A stretch of DNA of 64,000 nucleotides. Source: Paragordius varius. Taxonomy: Eukaryota; Nematomorpha. The stretch spans positions 1,426,001 to 1,490,000 of the forward strand of contig OZ176059.1 in assembly GCA_964247055.1 (NCBI GenBank). Reading direction: 5' to 3'. The notes under the pieces were generated by a model. The model saw nothing but the letters and a program-made list of their open reading frames with translations. It searched no databases and was not told the origin of the DNA. This document shows positions 24,301 through 34,525 of this stretch, piece after piece. Position numbers and translations under genes: made by a program. Numbering within the stretch: position 1 is the stretch's first letter; each line of letters opens with the position of its first letter.

Positions 24301-25083
24301 ATACATCTATATTTAATTTTTGTTTAAAAAATTTGATTTTATTATTTTTAAAAAAAGAGTTATGATAGGGATAATGACCCATGTCCTATTATTATATTTG
24401 AGGTCATTCTTGAGGAGTAAGTTCACTCTCTAAAACTAATTTTGATATATACGATAAAAGGTCGGAGTTTTTGTCATAGCTTTTAAAATATTTTTTACTA
24501 ATAGACTTAAACGGTTACAGAATACTTACATTGAATTTGGCAAAAATCCCATCAGGCGTGAAAACAGCTGGTGGGGTAGTTTGATCAATGAAACCTTTAC
24601 CATGACCTGCGATGGCTTGGAATTGATTCCATTGCTTGAGCACTGTATCCCTAATATCGTTAAATATAGAGGGCATATTTGTAAGCGATTTATATATCCG
24701 CTCCATATTTCCTGGATCATTATTAGCCATTACGTTTGTTGAATTCGAATTGGAAGTTATGTTGTTTGTCCCGAATTGAGTTGTTGGAAAACTAGAAGCA
24801 TTAAATGCGATATTTGTGGATTGCGGGTTATTTGCTAATGTAAGATATTAATTTTTTATTTCTGATACAAATAGGTTTAAAAAAAAATACAATTTTGTGA
24901 TATTTTAGATAAATACATCCAATTTTTAATTATCAATATGGCTCATTATATATATAAATTAGCATAAAAAATATTTAACTAAAACTTACCAAAACTAGGT
25001 ATAGAAAATGTTGGATTAAAGGAAAAAGTTTGGGCTTGATTTGATGGTTGAGTATTTTGAACAGGGGCTGCGAATTGAAACAT
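15301..25083 (-). CDS. NUP54: Nucleoporin NUP54
   Basis: Central-channel nucleoporin that forms the NUP62-NUP58-NUP54 coiled-coil complex of the nuclear pore. Exons in transcript order: 25083-24990, 24834-24530, 23521-23340, 22778-22646, 22085-21950, 20691-20566, 19288-19140, 18322-18215, 17876-17598, 16895-16734, 15438-15301; all phases close to 603 aa. Family matches run in order: QWNQFQAIAGHGKGF, RDEDGILVLISTKSAQQIEA, LRNPPLGIDAKIWSRSLAEC, QLIPVPVYGFSGL, then heptad-rich helices RLSGAENKLKSMLIHYQKLR and KQQACLDQLTNIVKEDILSL. Human NUP54 is about 507 aa. The excess comes from Ser/Asn-rich insertions in exons 9-10, which include IKQE (470-473), a SUMO-type motif. FG repeats are almost absent (one SFG, one QFG). 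Weak sites: the exon 7 donor is GTTTTTTTT and the exon 4 acceptor has a poor pyrimidine tract. Nearly every large intron holds a mobile element. Confidence 0.95.
15459..15752. mobile_element. Family D Tc1-like MITE, complete copy
   Basis: TA-CAGTAAAAATTGAAATTAT on the left mirrors CCGTATAATTTCAATTTTTA-CTG-TA on the right. At 294 bp with no coding capacity and TA borders, it is a typical Tc1/mariner-derived miniature element. It sits in NUP54 intron 10. Confidence 0.75.
16071..16573. mobile_element. hAT-like miniature element with TAGGGTTGTGC ends
   Basis: Left end TAGGGTTGTGCATTTGACTG followed by GGTCAGACCATGACCA. The right end is the inverse (CATGACTTGGTCAGCACAAC then CC), with inverted GACCATGGTGTC-type motifs inside. 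The 503-bp element lies in NUP54 intron 10. A clear 8-bp target duplication was not found. Confidence 0.6.
17267..17584. mobile_element. Family A element in NUP54 intron 9
   Basis: CCATTTAGAGTTCAAATTCA starts the left arm (three 21-bp-type units). The right arm has about four GGGTGAATTTGAATTGTTC-type units ending in TGTAAATG. It lies only 13 bp beyond the exon 9 donor. Confidence 0.7.
18357..18608. mobile_element. Family A element in NUP54 intron 7
   Basis: Starts CCATTTACAATTCAAATTCA and ends with repeated GGGTGAATTTGAA then CTGTAAAT. It contains the standard core with ATTAGTTCGAAAACACAT. One unit on the left, two to three on the right. Confidence 0.7.
19327..19715. mobile_element. Family D element with duplicated left end
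   Basis: A first CAGTAAAAATTGAAATTATA end at 19327 is followed 91 bp later by a second at 19418. One right end, TGTCCGTATAATTTTAATTT then GCACTG, closes at 19715. This could be a partial internal duplication or insertion of one copy into another. It lies in NUP54 intron 6. Confidence 0.65.
20203..20539. mobile_element. Family A element in NUP54 intron 6
   Basis: Left arm CCATTTACAATTCAATTTCA with two units; right arm with about five GGGTGAAAATTTGAATTGTT-type units ending TGTAAATGG. The right end lies 26 bp past the exon 6 donor. The arms are unequal in unit number. Confidence 0.7.
21273..21356. repeat. Long (TA)n microsatellite in NUP54 intron 5
   Basis: About 84 bp of uninterrupted TA, the longest such tract in the window. 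Confidence 0.95.
21639..21909. mobile_element. Family A element in NUP54 intron 5
   Basis: Starts CCATTAACAATTCAAACCCT with three left units and a single degraded right unit. The core ATTGTGAAATATATTTTTAC... and the paired GTGTTTTTGGGC / AAAACATAATTCATTTTAGG segments identify it. It ends 41 bp from the exon 5 donor. Confidence 0.65.
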
Positions 25084-26055
25084 TTTACATGTGCGCCTTA
25101 ATTAAATAATAACTAATAATAATGTGTCATATGTAAATATTTGAAAATTTAAAAGTTTATTTGAACAATTGTTTTTTATATTTCATTATATTTTGGGCAC
25201 TGACTTTTGTTTTTGATTTTTTAGATATATTTAAGGTGTATTTGATTTAGATGTCAATTTTTTTTAAAAGAGATTAAGTCTTACAATCAATCTGCATGTC
25301 CCTCGATTTAAATTACAGAAACGGCCACATGCTATTTTAAAATAAAATTATATGAATGTATTTCAAAAATTTGGACTGATATAACAAAGAGGGCCTAATA
25401 TAATGATAAAAGTCATCCACAAACTTGATATATCTTATTTTCGGTTATAAAAAAAACGAGAACTTGAGCTTTGAAAAATATACGATCTAACGATTGTTTG
25501 ATCAAATAGTTGCGATCTACTACATTATTATTTGGCTTATTATATTATTATCAGGAAAGAACCAAATTGAACTTTAATATTATCAATTAAAGTTGGCTGG
25601 GCTATCCAGATAAAGCTTTTGACTTTTAATTTATATTAAAATAGTTTTTAGATTATATTTTAAATAAACGAATTTCGAACCAAAGGTTAAAGTTGATAGA
25701 AATAAATCGAATTATATAGAAAAAGGCGTCCAAAATTGGCGGATATAAAATATTTTCTAATGAAATACATGTAGACTTAATAGTATCAGAATCATTATAG
25801 TGATTTAGATATTGGGCCTCACGAGTAATTTAAAAAATCTATATACACTTTTGTGGTAAAACCTCCATCTCAATAAATGTATAATTTGCACACATATTGT
25901 TAATATTTTTGATGAGAGCAAATTGCATTCCAAAAATTATCAGTAAAATATAAATTCTATGTAAAAAACCCAAAGAATATTTTTTTATAATCTTAATTTT
26001 GGTGTAGGCTCCGAAAGTCCCAATTTTTTAGCCCTTCTAATATAGGCTAGTTCAT

Positions 26056-26620
26056 TAACACTTGGATACAATACATTGATTTCAGTCCTTCGATTCAAAT
26101 TGGGGTATATGGATACACCAGACCCTAAAATTACATAATTTATAAAATATGAAATTAATTGAAACCATGGCGAATATTTGGACTTAGATGACATCAATGT
26201 ACCGAAATATATAAAAATGTTTATTCAAAAATACTTGATATTACTTATTTTAAGGTAAAACCTCAAGGTAAAAATTTAATCAACAGACATGTGTGTATTA
26301 GCAAAATTTAAAAACATTATACCCATTTTTCTGTTTCTATCAATGTTACATATAATTAAATGAAAAATTAGCTTTATAGCTTTAAAATTAAATAACCACG
26401 GAATTTTGCAAAAATGTTGTTAAATAAAAATGGCATCCAAGTAGTTTAATAAGAAAAATACTTTTCAAAACTAAATTTTATTTAGATATTTCGGTTTAAT
26501 ATAATTTTTGTTAGGATAGGAGCATAAATTTAAATTTGGACCATTTCTTTCAGTAGTTATAAAAATATCAACTTAAATATTTTTGGGCATTTTGGATATC
26601 CCAATTTAAATCGAAGTGTT
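26056..26620. mobile_element. Family B element
   Basis: Begins CACTTGGATACAATACATTG, continues CCTTCGATTCAAATTGGGGT, and ends GGATATCCCAATTTAAATCG then AAGTGTT. It shares internal blocks with the 12874 copy (AAATACTTGATATTACTTAT; ACCATGGC). Confidence 0.6.
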
Positions 26621-26974
26621 AAAATAAATATAAAATGCCGATATTGCATAATAAATTATTTAAAATATATACTAAATGTAATCAGTAAGGATTTGATAAA
26701 AAAATTGATAATTTTTTAATTTATAGCGAAATTTAGTTGAAGAGTAGTTCATAATATTACACATACAATACATCTCATGATCAAATATATTCGATAAAAA
26801 ATGTATCAGGAATCTCATGGTGCTCTTGATTTTGAGGGTTACGAGTGAGATAAGAAAATTATTTACACAAGGCTCCATATCAAAAAAGGCAAAATTTGAC
26901 CACATTTTTTGTAAAAAAAAATTTTTAATGAAAGCTAAATGCTTCATTCCAAAAAATATTAATAAAATATATCA

Positions 26975-27000
26975 TATTATTATTATTATTATTATTATTA
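26975..27000 (-). repeat. (AAT)n tail of the LINE fragment
   Basis: About eight ATT units on the plus strand abut the 3' end of the minus-strand LINE fragment. A short trinucleotide tail is typical of several LINE clades and marks the insertion boundary. Confidence 0.7.
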
Positions 27001-27004
27001 CATT

Positions 27005-28062
27005 ACATGTTTTCACTCGTGAGAGTGGTCATGTTATACAACCCGTCTCGCCATAAAACTGTATCTATGGCATCCTCTGCATTAAGCTCGTATTCTGCTA
27101 GCTTTCTTTTTACTGTATCTATCCATTTCGTTTTAGGCCGCCCACGTCCTCGTTTTCACTCAACTATATGACTATCTATTATTTTTGCAATAAAATTAGA
27201 ATATCTCCTTTCAATGTGCCCGAACCAACGTAGCCTATTTTTTATTCTTTCCACTATTGGTTTAATATCTGTGCTCCCACGAATAAATCTATTCTCAATT
27301 CTGTCCTTTCTTGTTACCCCACACATCATTCTAAGCATTTTCATTTCAGTCACGTTAAAATGTCTTTCTTCGGATTTTTTGACACCCCACGTCTGTGAAT
27401 TATACATCATTGAGGGCTGAACAACTGAACTGTAAATCTTACCTTTCACTCTAACATCAATATTTCGATCGCATAATACGCTCGAAGTTTTCTTTCAATT
27501 TACCCAGCCGCTCTTTATTCTTAAATTATAATCATCGATTGAACCATCTGAACTTAACATAGCTCCCAAATATTTGCACTTTCTTTACCTTCAGGACCCA
27601 ACTATCATCAACTACCATTTCATGTTGTGGACCCCCAAAAGTAATAAGTTCGGTTTTTGCTTTGTTTACTTTCAGACCGTATTGATCCAGTATAACAACC
27701 CATCTGTTTACCGTTCGCTTTAACTCAATTAATGAATCAGACAAGATGATTATGTCATCTCCATACATTAAGTACCATCCTGAACTCACATTAACAACCT
27801 TGGCTACCTCGTTCATACAAATTATAAACAATAAGGGGCTGAGTGATGAGCCTTGGTAGACTCTATGCTTTATTGAAAAGGGCTCTGACAAACCTTGTGG
27901 GGTTTTAATCCTTAAGGTGTGGGATTCGTACATTATTTGTAACAATAACTTTCTGGCACCTTTTTACGACGGAGACTACACCGAATAGTTTCTCTAGGAA
28001 TCCTGTCAAACGCCTTCTCTATGTCAATTAAAACCCCGTGTAATTCTTTCTTTTTTTCAATG
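27005..28062 (-). pseudogene. LINE (non-LTR retrotransposon) reverse-transcriptase fragment, 5' truncated
   Basis: Read on the minus strand, the order is GVLIDIEKAFDRIPRETIR (around 28040-27990), then in a shifted frame VYQGSSLSPLLFIICMNEV and the catalytic MYGDDIIIL (27945-27532). A further shifted frame reads SMMYNSQTWGVKK and EMKMLRMMCGVTRKDRIENR, then RLRWFGHIERR (27449-27156), the C-terminal region common to many animal LINEs. The Tyr-Gly-Asp-Asp catalytic residues are intact, but at least two frameshifts separate the pieces and the 5' portion is missing. It ends in an AAT-repeat tail. The clade is unassigned; RTE-like or CR1-like are possible. Confidence 0.85.
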
Positions 28063-28089
28063 TGATTAATTATAAAAGAATTACAATAT

Positions 28090-28650
28090 AATTCTAATTT
28101 TTAGATGTGGGCTCCGAAAGTCGTAAATCATTTGCTTTTCTAACGGGTTATTTTTTTTAAATAAATGAAAAATTATTGGATAGCGCGATAAATTTAATAT
28201 ATGCTAAATTTCAATATCAAACAAAATTTTAAAAAAGTGCATACTTTTTGCAGAAATTTAACTATTAGCAAAATTTTATTCAAGCGTACTTACTTCAAAC
28301 TATTTTGAGGCATAATGGAAACGTAAACGCTTTAAATAATATAGAAACTTTCTATATTATTAGATGGTGCTGAAGATTACTATCATCTTAAAATTTTGAA
28401 AACATTTGTTTTTAAATTTATGTTTATAATAAGAATTGTTTTTTACAAAATTTGACCCAAAAATAAAAGCAAACCCTTCTAATTGAGTTTCTGTTGTGGG
28501 TGTTCGGCATAATTATTGTAGAAAAATGTTTTATATCTCATACGATTTTTATACCGTTTCCATCATGCCTTAAAATAGAAAGCGCTTCAACAAAATTTTC
28601 CTAAAAATATATTTAACAAAAGGGTAGTTTTTAAATATGTTTTTTAACAC
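28090..28650. repeat. Family G dispersed palindromic repeat
   Basis: Begins AGATGTGGGCTCCGAAAGTC. An inner pair is arranged inversely: GGCATAATGGAAACG (28310) against CGTTTCCATCATGCC (28556). The same blocks recur at 57550-58160, 54000-54250 and 63295-63520. No coding capacity is visible. Confidence 0.5.
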
Positions 28651-28880
28651 TTTGTTTCGATTAAGGGCATCTAAATACGGATAAAAGTTGATATTTTGAA
28701 AATATTATATATTTTTAAATGAAATTCTATTTCAGGTCATTAATGCTATATAAGTAAGTGCAAACTTTTTCTATGGTTTCAATTCATTTTAAATTTTTTG
28801 AAGTATATAATTTTAAACAGGCCTGGTGTATTCAAATATCTTTAAATCGAAGGACTGAAATGAATGCGTTGTATTAAAAA
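28646..28880. mobile_element. Family B element, shortened copy
   Basis: Left CACTTTGTTTCGATTAAGGG, right AGGCCTGGTGTATTCAAATA then AATCGAAGGACTGAAATGAA. Only about 235 bp remain, so the middle is deleted relative to other copies. Confidence 0.5.
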
Positions 28881-29089
28881 TTTAATACCATAAATTAGCC
28901 TATATTTATATCCTTAAATTTTCATTTATTTTACTCGATGACATTTTGGAATAGTTTTTTATCCCAGAGCTTAATAAATAAACTGTGTTTAGAAATTTGT
29001 TTTTGTAGCATATACATATTATTTCTTTGTAACATGTGACTTTTTTAGCGATTATATCAGCAACTAATCCTATATCATCTTATCCGTAG

Positions 29090-32000
29090 TATCATGGCGA
29101 CGACAAATTAGAAAACCACGCAAAAACGCCGATATTCAGTTGGACAACAGGAACTTTTCTATATGGTTATCTTTCGTCACAATGTTATTTAGCAACGTAC
29201 AGTAAAATTAACAAATGATTATCACCTAAAAACTAATGAATATTTAAATAAAAAAATGATTAGCACATGGTTAAAATATATGTTAAAATTTTAAGTAGTT
29301 ACAACACAAAGGATTCATCAAGGGTAGCATATGGTGTTCTTATGAATTGGTTCACGAATTCATTACACGCTTAAAAAAGAACACTGTTAGCTAATATAAT
29401 CGTTGAGAATAGTTTCGCAGGGTTTCAACTTCTGAGAAGATATCCCAGATCTGTATAATGTCCTAAAGATGAAATATTCTTATGACATGTTCAATGAAAT
29501 GCTTACCTATAAAATCGTTGAATTTGCGCCTACTTTAGAGCAAACAGTGAACGAGAGAACCCGCATAACCCAAGTTAATAAGATCCAAAGAAAGAAACAG
29601 TTCCTACGCTAATTATAACAATAAAATAATAGTTATATTAAAAAGAAATGTGGAAGTGCAACAGAACCCTTCGGCCCAACGACTGTCAAGCATTAAATAC
29701 CTATGTAGAATCTGCAAGAAATTGGGATATTTTATAGCGAAATGTCGCTCGATTTATGCATCAGTATTTTTGTGCACATTTAACTCCAGGCAAAAGGCCA
29801 TTCTAATTGTAATTAATAATAAAGAAATTTTCGCTTTCGACACTGGTGCTCAAGTCAGTTTGATGAACAAAGTCATGTTAGATTTATTGGCGCTTTCAAA
29901 CTATGTAGCGATAGATTAGTTTATAATAAACGAAATCAATATCTTAGGAGTTGCGCAACTCCAAATAACTGTCAACATGTATCGAGAACCGTGGAAGCAT
30001 GGGTAACAGCCGACACTAATACCTGTTCTTTGTTTGATTTACCGTGGATAGTTGCTTTTGATATCGTACTTTCCAAAATAAGTGCTATCAACCAAGTCGT
30101 AAACAACCATTAGTTGAAGTGGTCCTTGATCAATATCCTTCGTTGTTCGATAACTTCACACATTTATGTCGAACCGATGGAGCTGCAAATCGATTCTTTG
30201 GCGTCACCGAAACAAAACCCGACCAGAAGAGCACATTTCTTTCTTGGGACTGCGGAAGAGGACCTCCAACGTTTACAAAGCGCAGTCATTCACAAAGTCA
30301 ATCCTACGATAGAATACACCGCTTGGTCCATACCGGTGGTTTGTATGCAGAAAAAGGACGGATCTTTCCGTATTTGTGGGGATTATCGGGTGGCGTAATC
30401 CTGCACTGACGTCTGAATTTTATAATATGCCATATGATAATTAAGATCGGTGGAGATTAGTTCTTTGCAGTGGATCTCTGAGAAGCTTATCAAAAACCTA
30501 TCGATGAAGACACCGGGCGTTTGCTAGAGATATCTACGCACGTCGTTTCGCTACACACGATTAGCTTTTGGGTTATCGACGGCACCGGCAATTTTTCAAA
30601 GCTTGGTGGATGAAATCTTGAAAGAAATGCCGATGGCAGTTGTATATTTGGATGATATAATCATTTATCGAAATGATAAGTCGCAGCATAATAGAAACGT
30701 AATACGTTAAATTGCTAGGTTTGGGTTCAAAGTAAAAAAGTACAAGGTCCGTTTTGGGCTAAGGAGTATTGAATATTTGGGAATAATGATCGACGGAAAT
30801 GGTCTTCTTCCGACGGATGAAAAAATAAAGGCAATTAAACAAATTTAGCCTAGGCAACAATTAAAATGTCTATAATAAAATTACAACAAAGGTTCATTGC
30901 TATGCTATAGCAAATAGCCTACCCGTTGACTCAACTCCTGTAAAAGACCATTCGTTTGGACTAAATTACATGCGTTCAATAAGCTTATCGAAATCTCATC
31001 GCAAAGGAGACTTCGTTAAACATGCCTCTTACTGTTCGCGTACGTTATTGACAACGAAAAAGGCTTACTCTATTATGGAAAAAAAAGCAATCGTGTTTGC
31101 GGCAACTAAATCCCATCATTTATTTATGAAAGGAGGCTTTCATCAAAACAAACCCACAAACCGCTCGATAAGTTTTGGAATCAAACGCGACTTATCCAAA
31201 GTTTCGAATAATCGTTTCCACGTTTGGCTGGTCATTAATGGAGGATCTTAAGATCGAGTATTTAGCTGGCGGTAAAAATGTCATAGCGGATGCTTTGTCC
31301 AGATTACCATTACCGGGCAAACCTTCTACAGGAAATAAACCCGCATGCTGAAGGAGTTCTCAGAAGTATAACCTTAGATAGAATTAATTTATCAATCGAA
31401 AATCTACGTAAACGGTAAAATATCAGCATATAACAAATTGCTTTTAGTTGTTTCAAAATTCCAAAAGGCTTAACGCCTCTTAGTAAAAGCGCAATAAAAT
31501 TTGGGAGTCTGAAGTGGATATTCTTCTTCGATACGAAAGAATAATGATAAAACCCAAACTGAGAAACCAGTTTTTAGAAAATTTACATACAGGACATTCA
31601 GGTATTGTAGGGATGAAGGCGAAATCACGAAATTTAGTATGTTGGGAAGGTATAATGATATTGAAAACAGGGCGAAGCTCTGTGAACCCTGTCAAGTGAA
31701 CTGGGATGCCATATCAAGAGAAACAGGCAATCGGTCTACGGTATCCCGACCCTGGGAAAGGGTACAGATCGACTTTGCTGGAGCAATAAAAAATAAATGT
31801 TGATTGGGTCATCGATGCTTATTCGCGCTGGTTGGAAGTGGTAACTTTGACCTATATCACCACGGAAACGATAATCAATGCCCTTACCCCGTTATTCGAT
31901 CAATTCGGTGTTCCAGAACGATTAGTTTTGCTCAACGGTCCGAAACTCGCGTTCAGACAATTCGAAAGATTCTGTGAAGATCGTAACGACCAATAATTTA

Positions 32001-32215
32001 CACCACCCTATCCACCATAGTCAAACGGATTTGTCGGACAGGTCATATGGACCTAAGAACACACGTAAAAGCAAGCAGGTCTGCCAAAACAGATGCCAAG
32101 GTTATCAGGCAATCATCCCGTACCGGAGACACCGCAGGGACGGTCAAAGTCCGGGAAAAAGATTTTTGGGTAAGAGCCTAGAGAAAGTTTAGAACTTCTG
32201 AGGGCGAAGGCTAAA
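29090..32215 (+). pseudogene. Decayed Ty3/gypsy-type LTR retroelement
   Basis: Plus-strand blocks follow Ty3/gypsy order. A gag-like zinc knuckle CRICKKLGYFIAKC (about 29707-29748) lacks the usual His. A protease motif FDTGAQVSLMNK lies near 29835. Reverse transcriptase is seen as SIPVVCMQKKDGSFRICGDY (around 30330) and YLDDIIIY (30644-30670). RNase H/connection follows as YLAGGKNVIADALSRLPLPG (around 31260-31315). An integrase HxG-type segment appears as GHSGIVGMKAKSRN (31590), then WERVQIDFAGA and WVIDAYSRWLEV (31755-31840) and FDQFGVPERLVLLNGPKLAF. Many stops and frameshifts separate them, so it cannot express a polyprotein. I could not identify LTRs; the outer limits are approximate. Confidence 0.85.
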
Positions 32216-32859
32216 AGATTTAACTTTTTTATATCGATCATATGAAAAATAATTCCATACTCTCATATCCGTATGGTATTCGTACCAGTTTTGGTTGCAA
32301 TTTAATTATGAAACCCTCTTCTTCTGTAGTAAAACTATTTTTTACAGTTTTCATAGCTTCTACAGTCCATAGCAAAACATTGAATCAAATAGCTAATATT
32401 AAACTCAATAAATATCGAAAATTTGATGGTATATTATAATTTAAAACCTTTCAAAGTTATTACTTAAATATTTGCAGCCATAATATATAGTTATTTGCCT
32501 GTTGCATTAACAATTTAATAGAATGAAGAAAAAATGACGGTAAAAAAGTTTAAAATGAGGATTTTTGTTATTTAACCCTTAAAAAAAGTTTTTTCGAAGC
32601 ATGCGCCAAAAAGGCTAAAGAAAGCATAATAAATTATTACATTTTCATTTTTTGCCTGCGATAACATTTTGGTATAACTTTATATACCAATGCTGAATCT
32701 TGTAAATAACATACTGTAATAATACTAAAAATATTTTTTAATATATTAAAATTTTAAATGCATCTAGGGCATAAAACTACCCTAAACATGAAGCGTTATC
32801 ATTTATCCAAAAATTTCGGCATCTTTCCGTAGATTTTAAAAGAGATAGCCCATTTTATT

Positions 32860-33260
32860 AGGCGGAAAAAATTTGGGACTTTCAGAGCTTACAACTAAAA
32901 ATTAAAATTTTATTAATACTTTTTGTACGTAGTTTATGGAACATTTTTTTAAAAACTTTTTTAATGCAGCATTAGCTTTCGTCAGAAACTTTTCATTTAA
33001 CAAATGTTACGCAAATTTCGTCATTTTCTGATATCGAGCACTTACCACAATGTTAAATTTTTAAAACACTCTTAAGGACCAAAATCATAATCACCACTAT
33101 CCTTATAGATCACCAGAATATTTTTAATTACCCCCCACCCTCTTCGATTTTGGACGCAGTTTAATGTATTTACATTTATGTTTTGTAAGTTTAGGAAATT
33201 CACAATTTCATTTTGTTCAATTAAATTTTTTAAATAATGCGCCTCGACCATCGAAAGCAT
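32860..33260. repeat. Family G repeat copy
   Basis: AATTTGGGACTTTCAGAGCT is followed in the same order as at 58120-58540 by a GTAGTTTATGGAAC block, GCAAATTTCGTCATTTTCTG, then ATCGAGCACTTACCACAA and GGACCAAAATCATAATCACC. The shared order over about 400 bp shows one larger repeat family. Confidence 0.5.
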
Positions 33261-34185
33261 ACAAGAGGTAAAGGAGTAATAATCTAAATTTATAGTATTC
33301 GAATAAATGATATTTAATTATTAAATCAACAGAAAAACCCAGAAACCAAAATTAATAGTAGGATCTAGTATCAATTTATGAGGAAGATGACCAAAATCCA
33401 ATTTACACATTCTCTTCTAACCGAAATGTTTTTTCACACCACCTTATTTGAAATAGAGCTTTACTATATTTTTTCCTTTGAACGAAAAGAATAACATGAT
33501 TTAATCGATATGGTAACATAGGTGATTTGATATATTGTTTCAAATCGACGCTATAAATATAGAGTGACCTGTTTAGCGGCCACCCGATGATTAATTAAAG
33601 AAAGCGAGTGATCTGTTAATTTTACCTATATACAGATATCTAAACGCAATTATTGATCTCTAAAGTAGTTTTTCTGGAAAAAAAATAAACGTTATTTATG
33701 GGGGCATTACAAAGTTATCTTGAAATACAATGCGTGAAATATTAAAACTAGGATTGACAAGCTACAATGCGTTAATTAGTGGCGTATGTTAAATAGCAGG
33801 GCTCCAACATTCAGCATTAAATAACTACTAAAATTTTTGCATTTGTACTGGGTTACTATTTAATATAAGATAGCTTCAACTTGGAAAAATTGCTTCAAAT
33901 TTTGGGTGTTTAGGTTTTTTGAAAAAAATGCTTCTTTCGGACAGGGACTAATGGTTCAACTCATTCGTAAATAGTTCATTCAATTTTCAGCACGTTTTTT
34001 AAAAAATTGTTAGTCACTTTTGGCGAATATTTTTTAAAAACCCATTTTTATAAGGGCTGGGGTATAACTGGGAAGCTAAAAAAGTGACTCGATAAAGTTC
34101 GACGCATTTATAGAGAAGCTTTCATTATTTAATTTAAGAAACATATTCGAGGTGATTAATCCATAACCCCCTTTATATATTTTAA

Positions 34186-34188
<3 letters not shown>

Positions 34189-34217
<29 letters not shown>
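34189..34217. repeat. (TA)n microsatellite
   Basis: About 14 TA units in intergenic DNA. Confidence 0.9.
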
Positions 34218-34220
<3 letters not shown>

Positions 34221-34480
34221 TACGATTTGGTCCAATTTTTATTAATTTACTGTAGAATAAGGCTAATTCTTTTTTTACCTTTATTACCGATATATGGGCT
34301 GAATTGATTACTCAAGAAATTTTGGCGCCTACACCGCAAGAAACCAATAATTATTAACATAATTATTTTAGTGGCATTTTTATAATAACTGATTTGTACA
34401 AGGTGTAAAGCATAGGAAATTTATTGTTATTTAGATTTTCTTCTGAATGCACCCTACATTCTGATAATAAAATACCGACA

Positions 34481-34483
<3 letters not shown>

Positions 34484-34522
<39 letters not shown>
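34484..34522. repeat. (TA)n microsatellite
   Basis: About 19 TA units in intergenic DNA. Confidence 0.9.

Positions 34523-34525
<3 letters not shown>

Larger units (their letters stand above)
25084..27004. other. Intergenic DNA upstream of NUP54
   Basis: The NUP54 promoter should lie just right of 25083, but I see no defined element. The family G end motif GGCTCCGAAAGTCCC occurs near 26010, followed by a family B element. No conserved gene is visible. Confidence 0.45.

Noticed and set aside
24526-24720. Second minus-strand frame overlapping NUP54 exon 2
   Set aside because: It is an out-of-frame shadow of the conserved NUP54 exon.
30114-30409. Two overlapping plus-strand frames of about 95 codons as independent small genes
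   Set aside because: They are shifted pieces of the gypsy-type reverse transcriptase.
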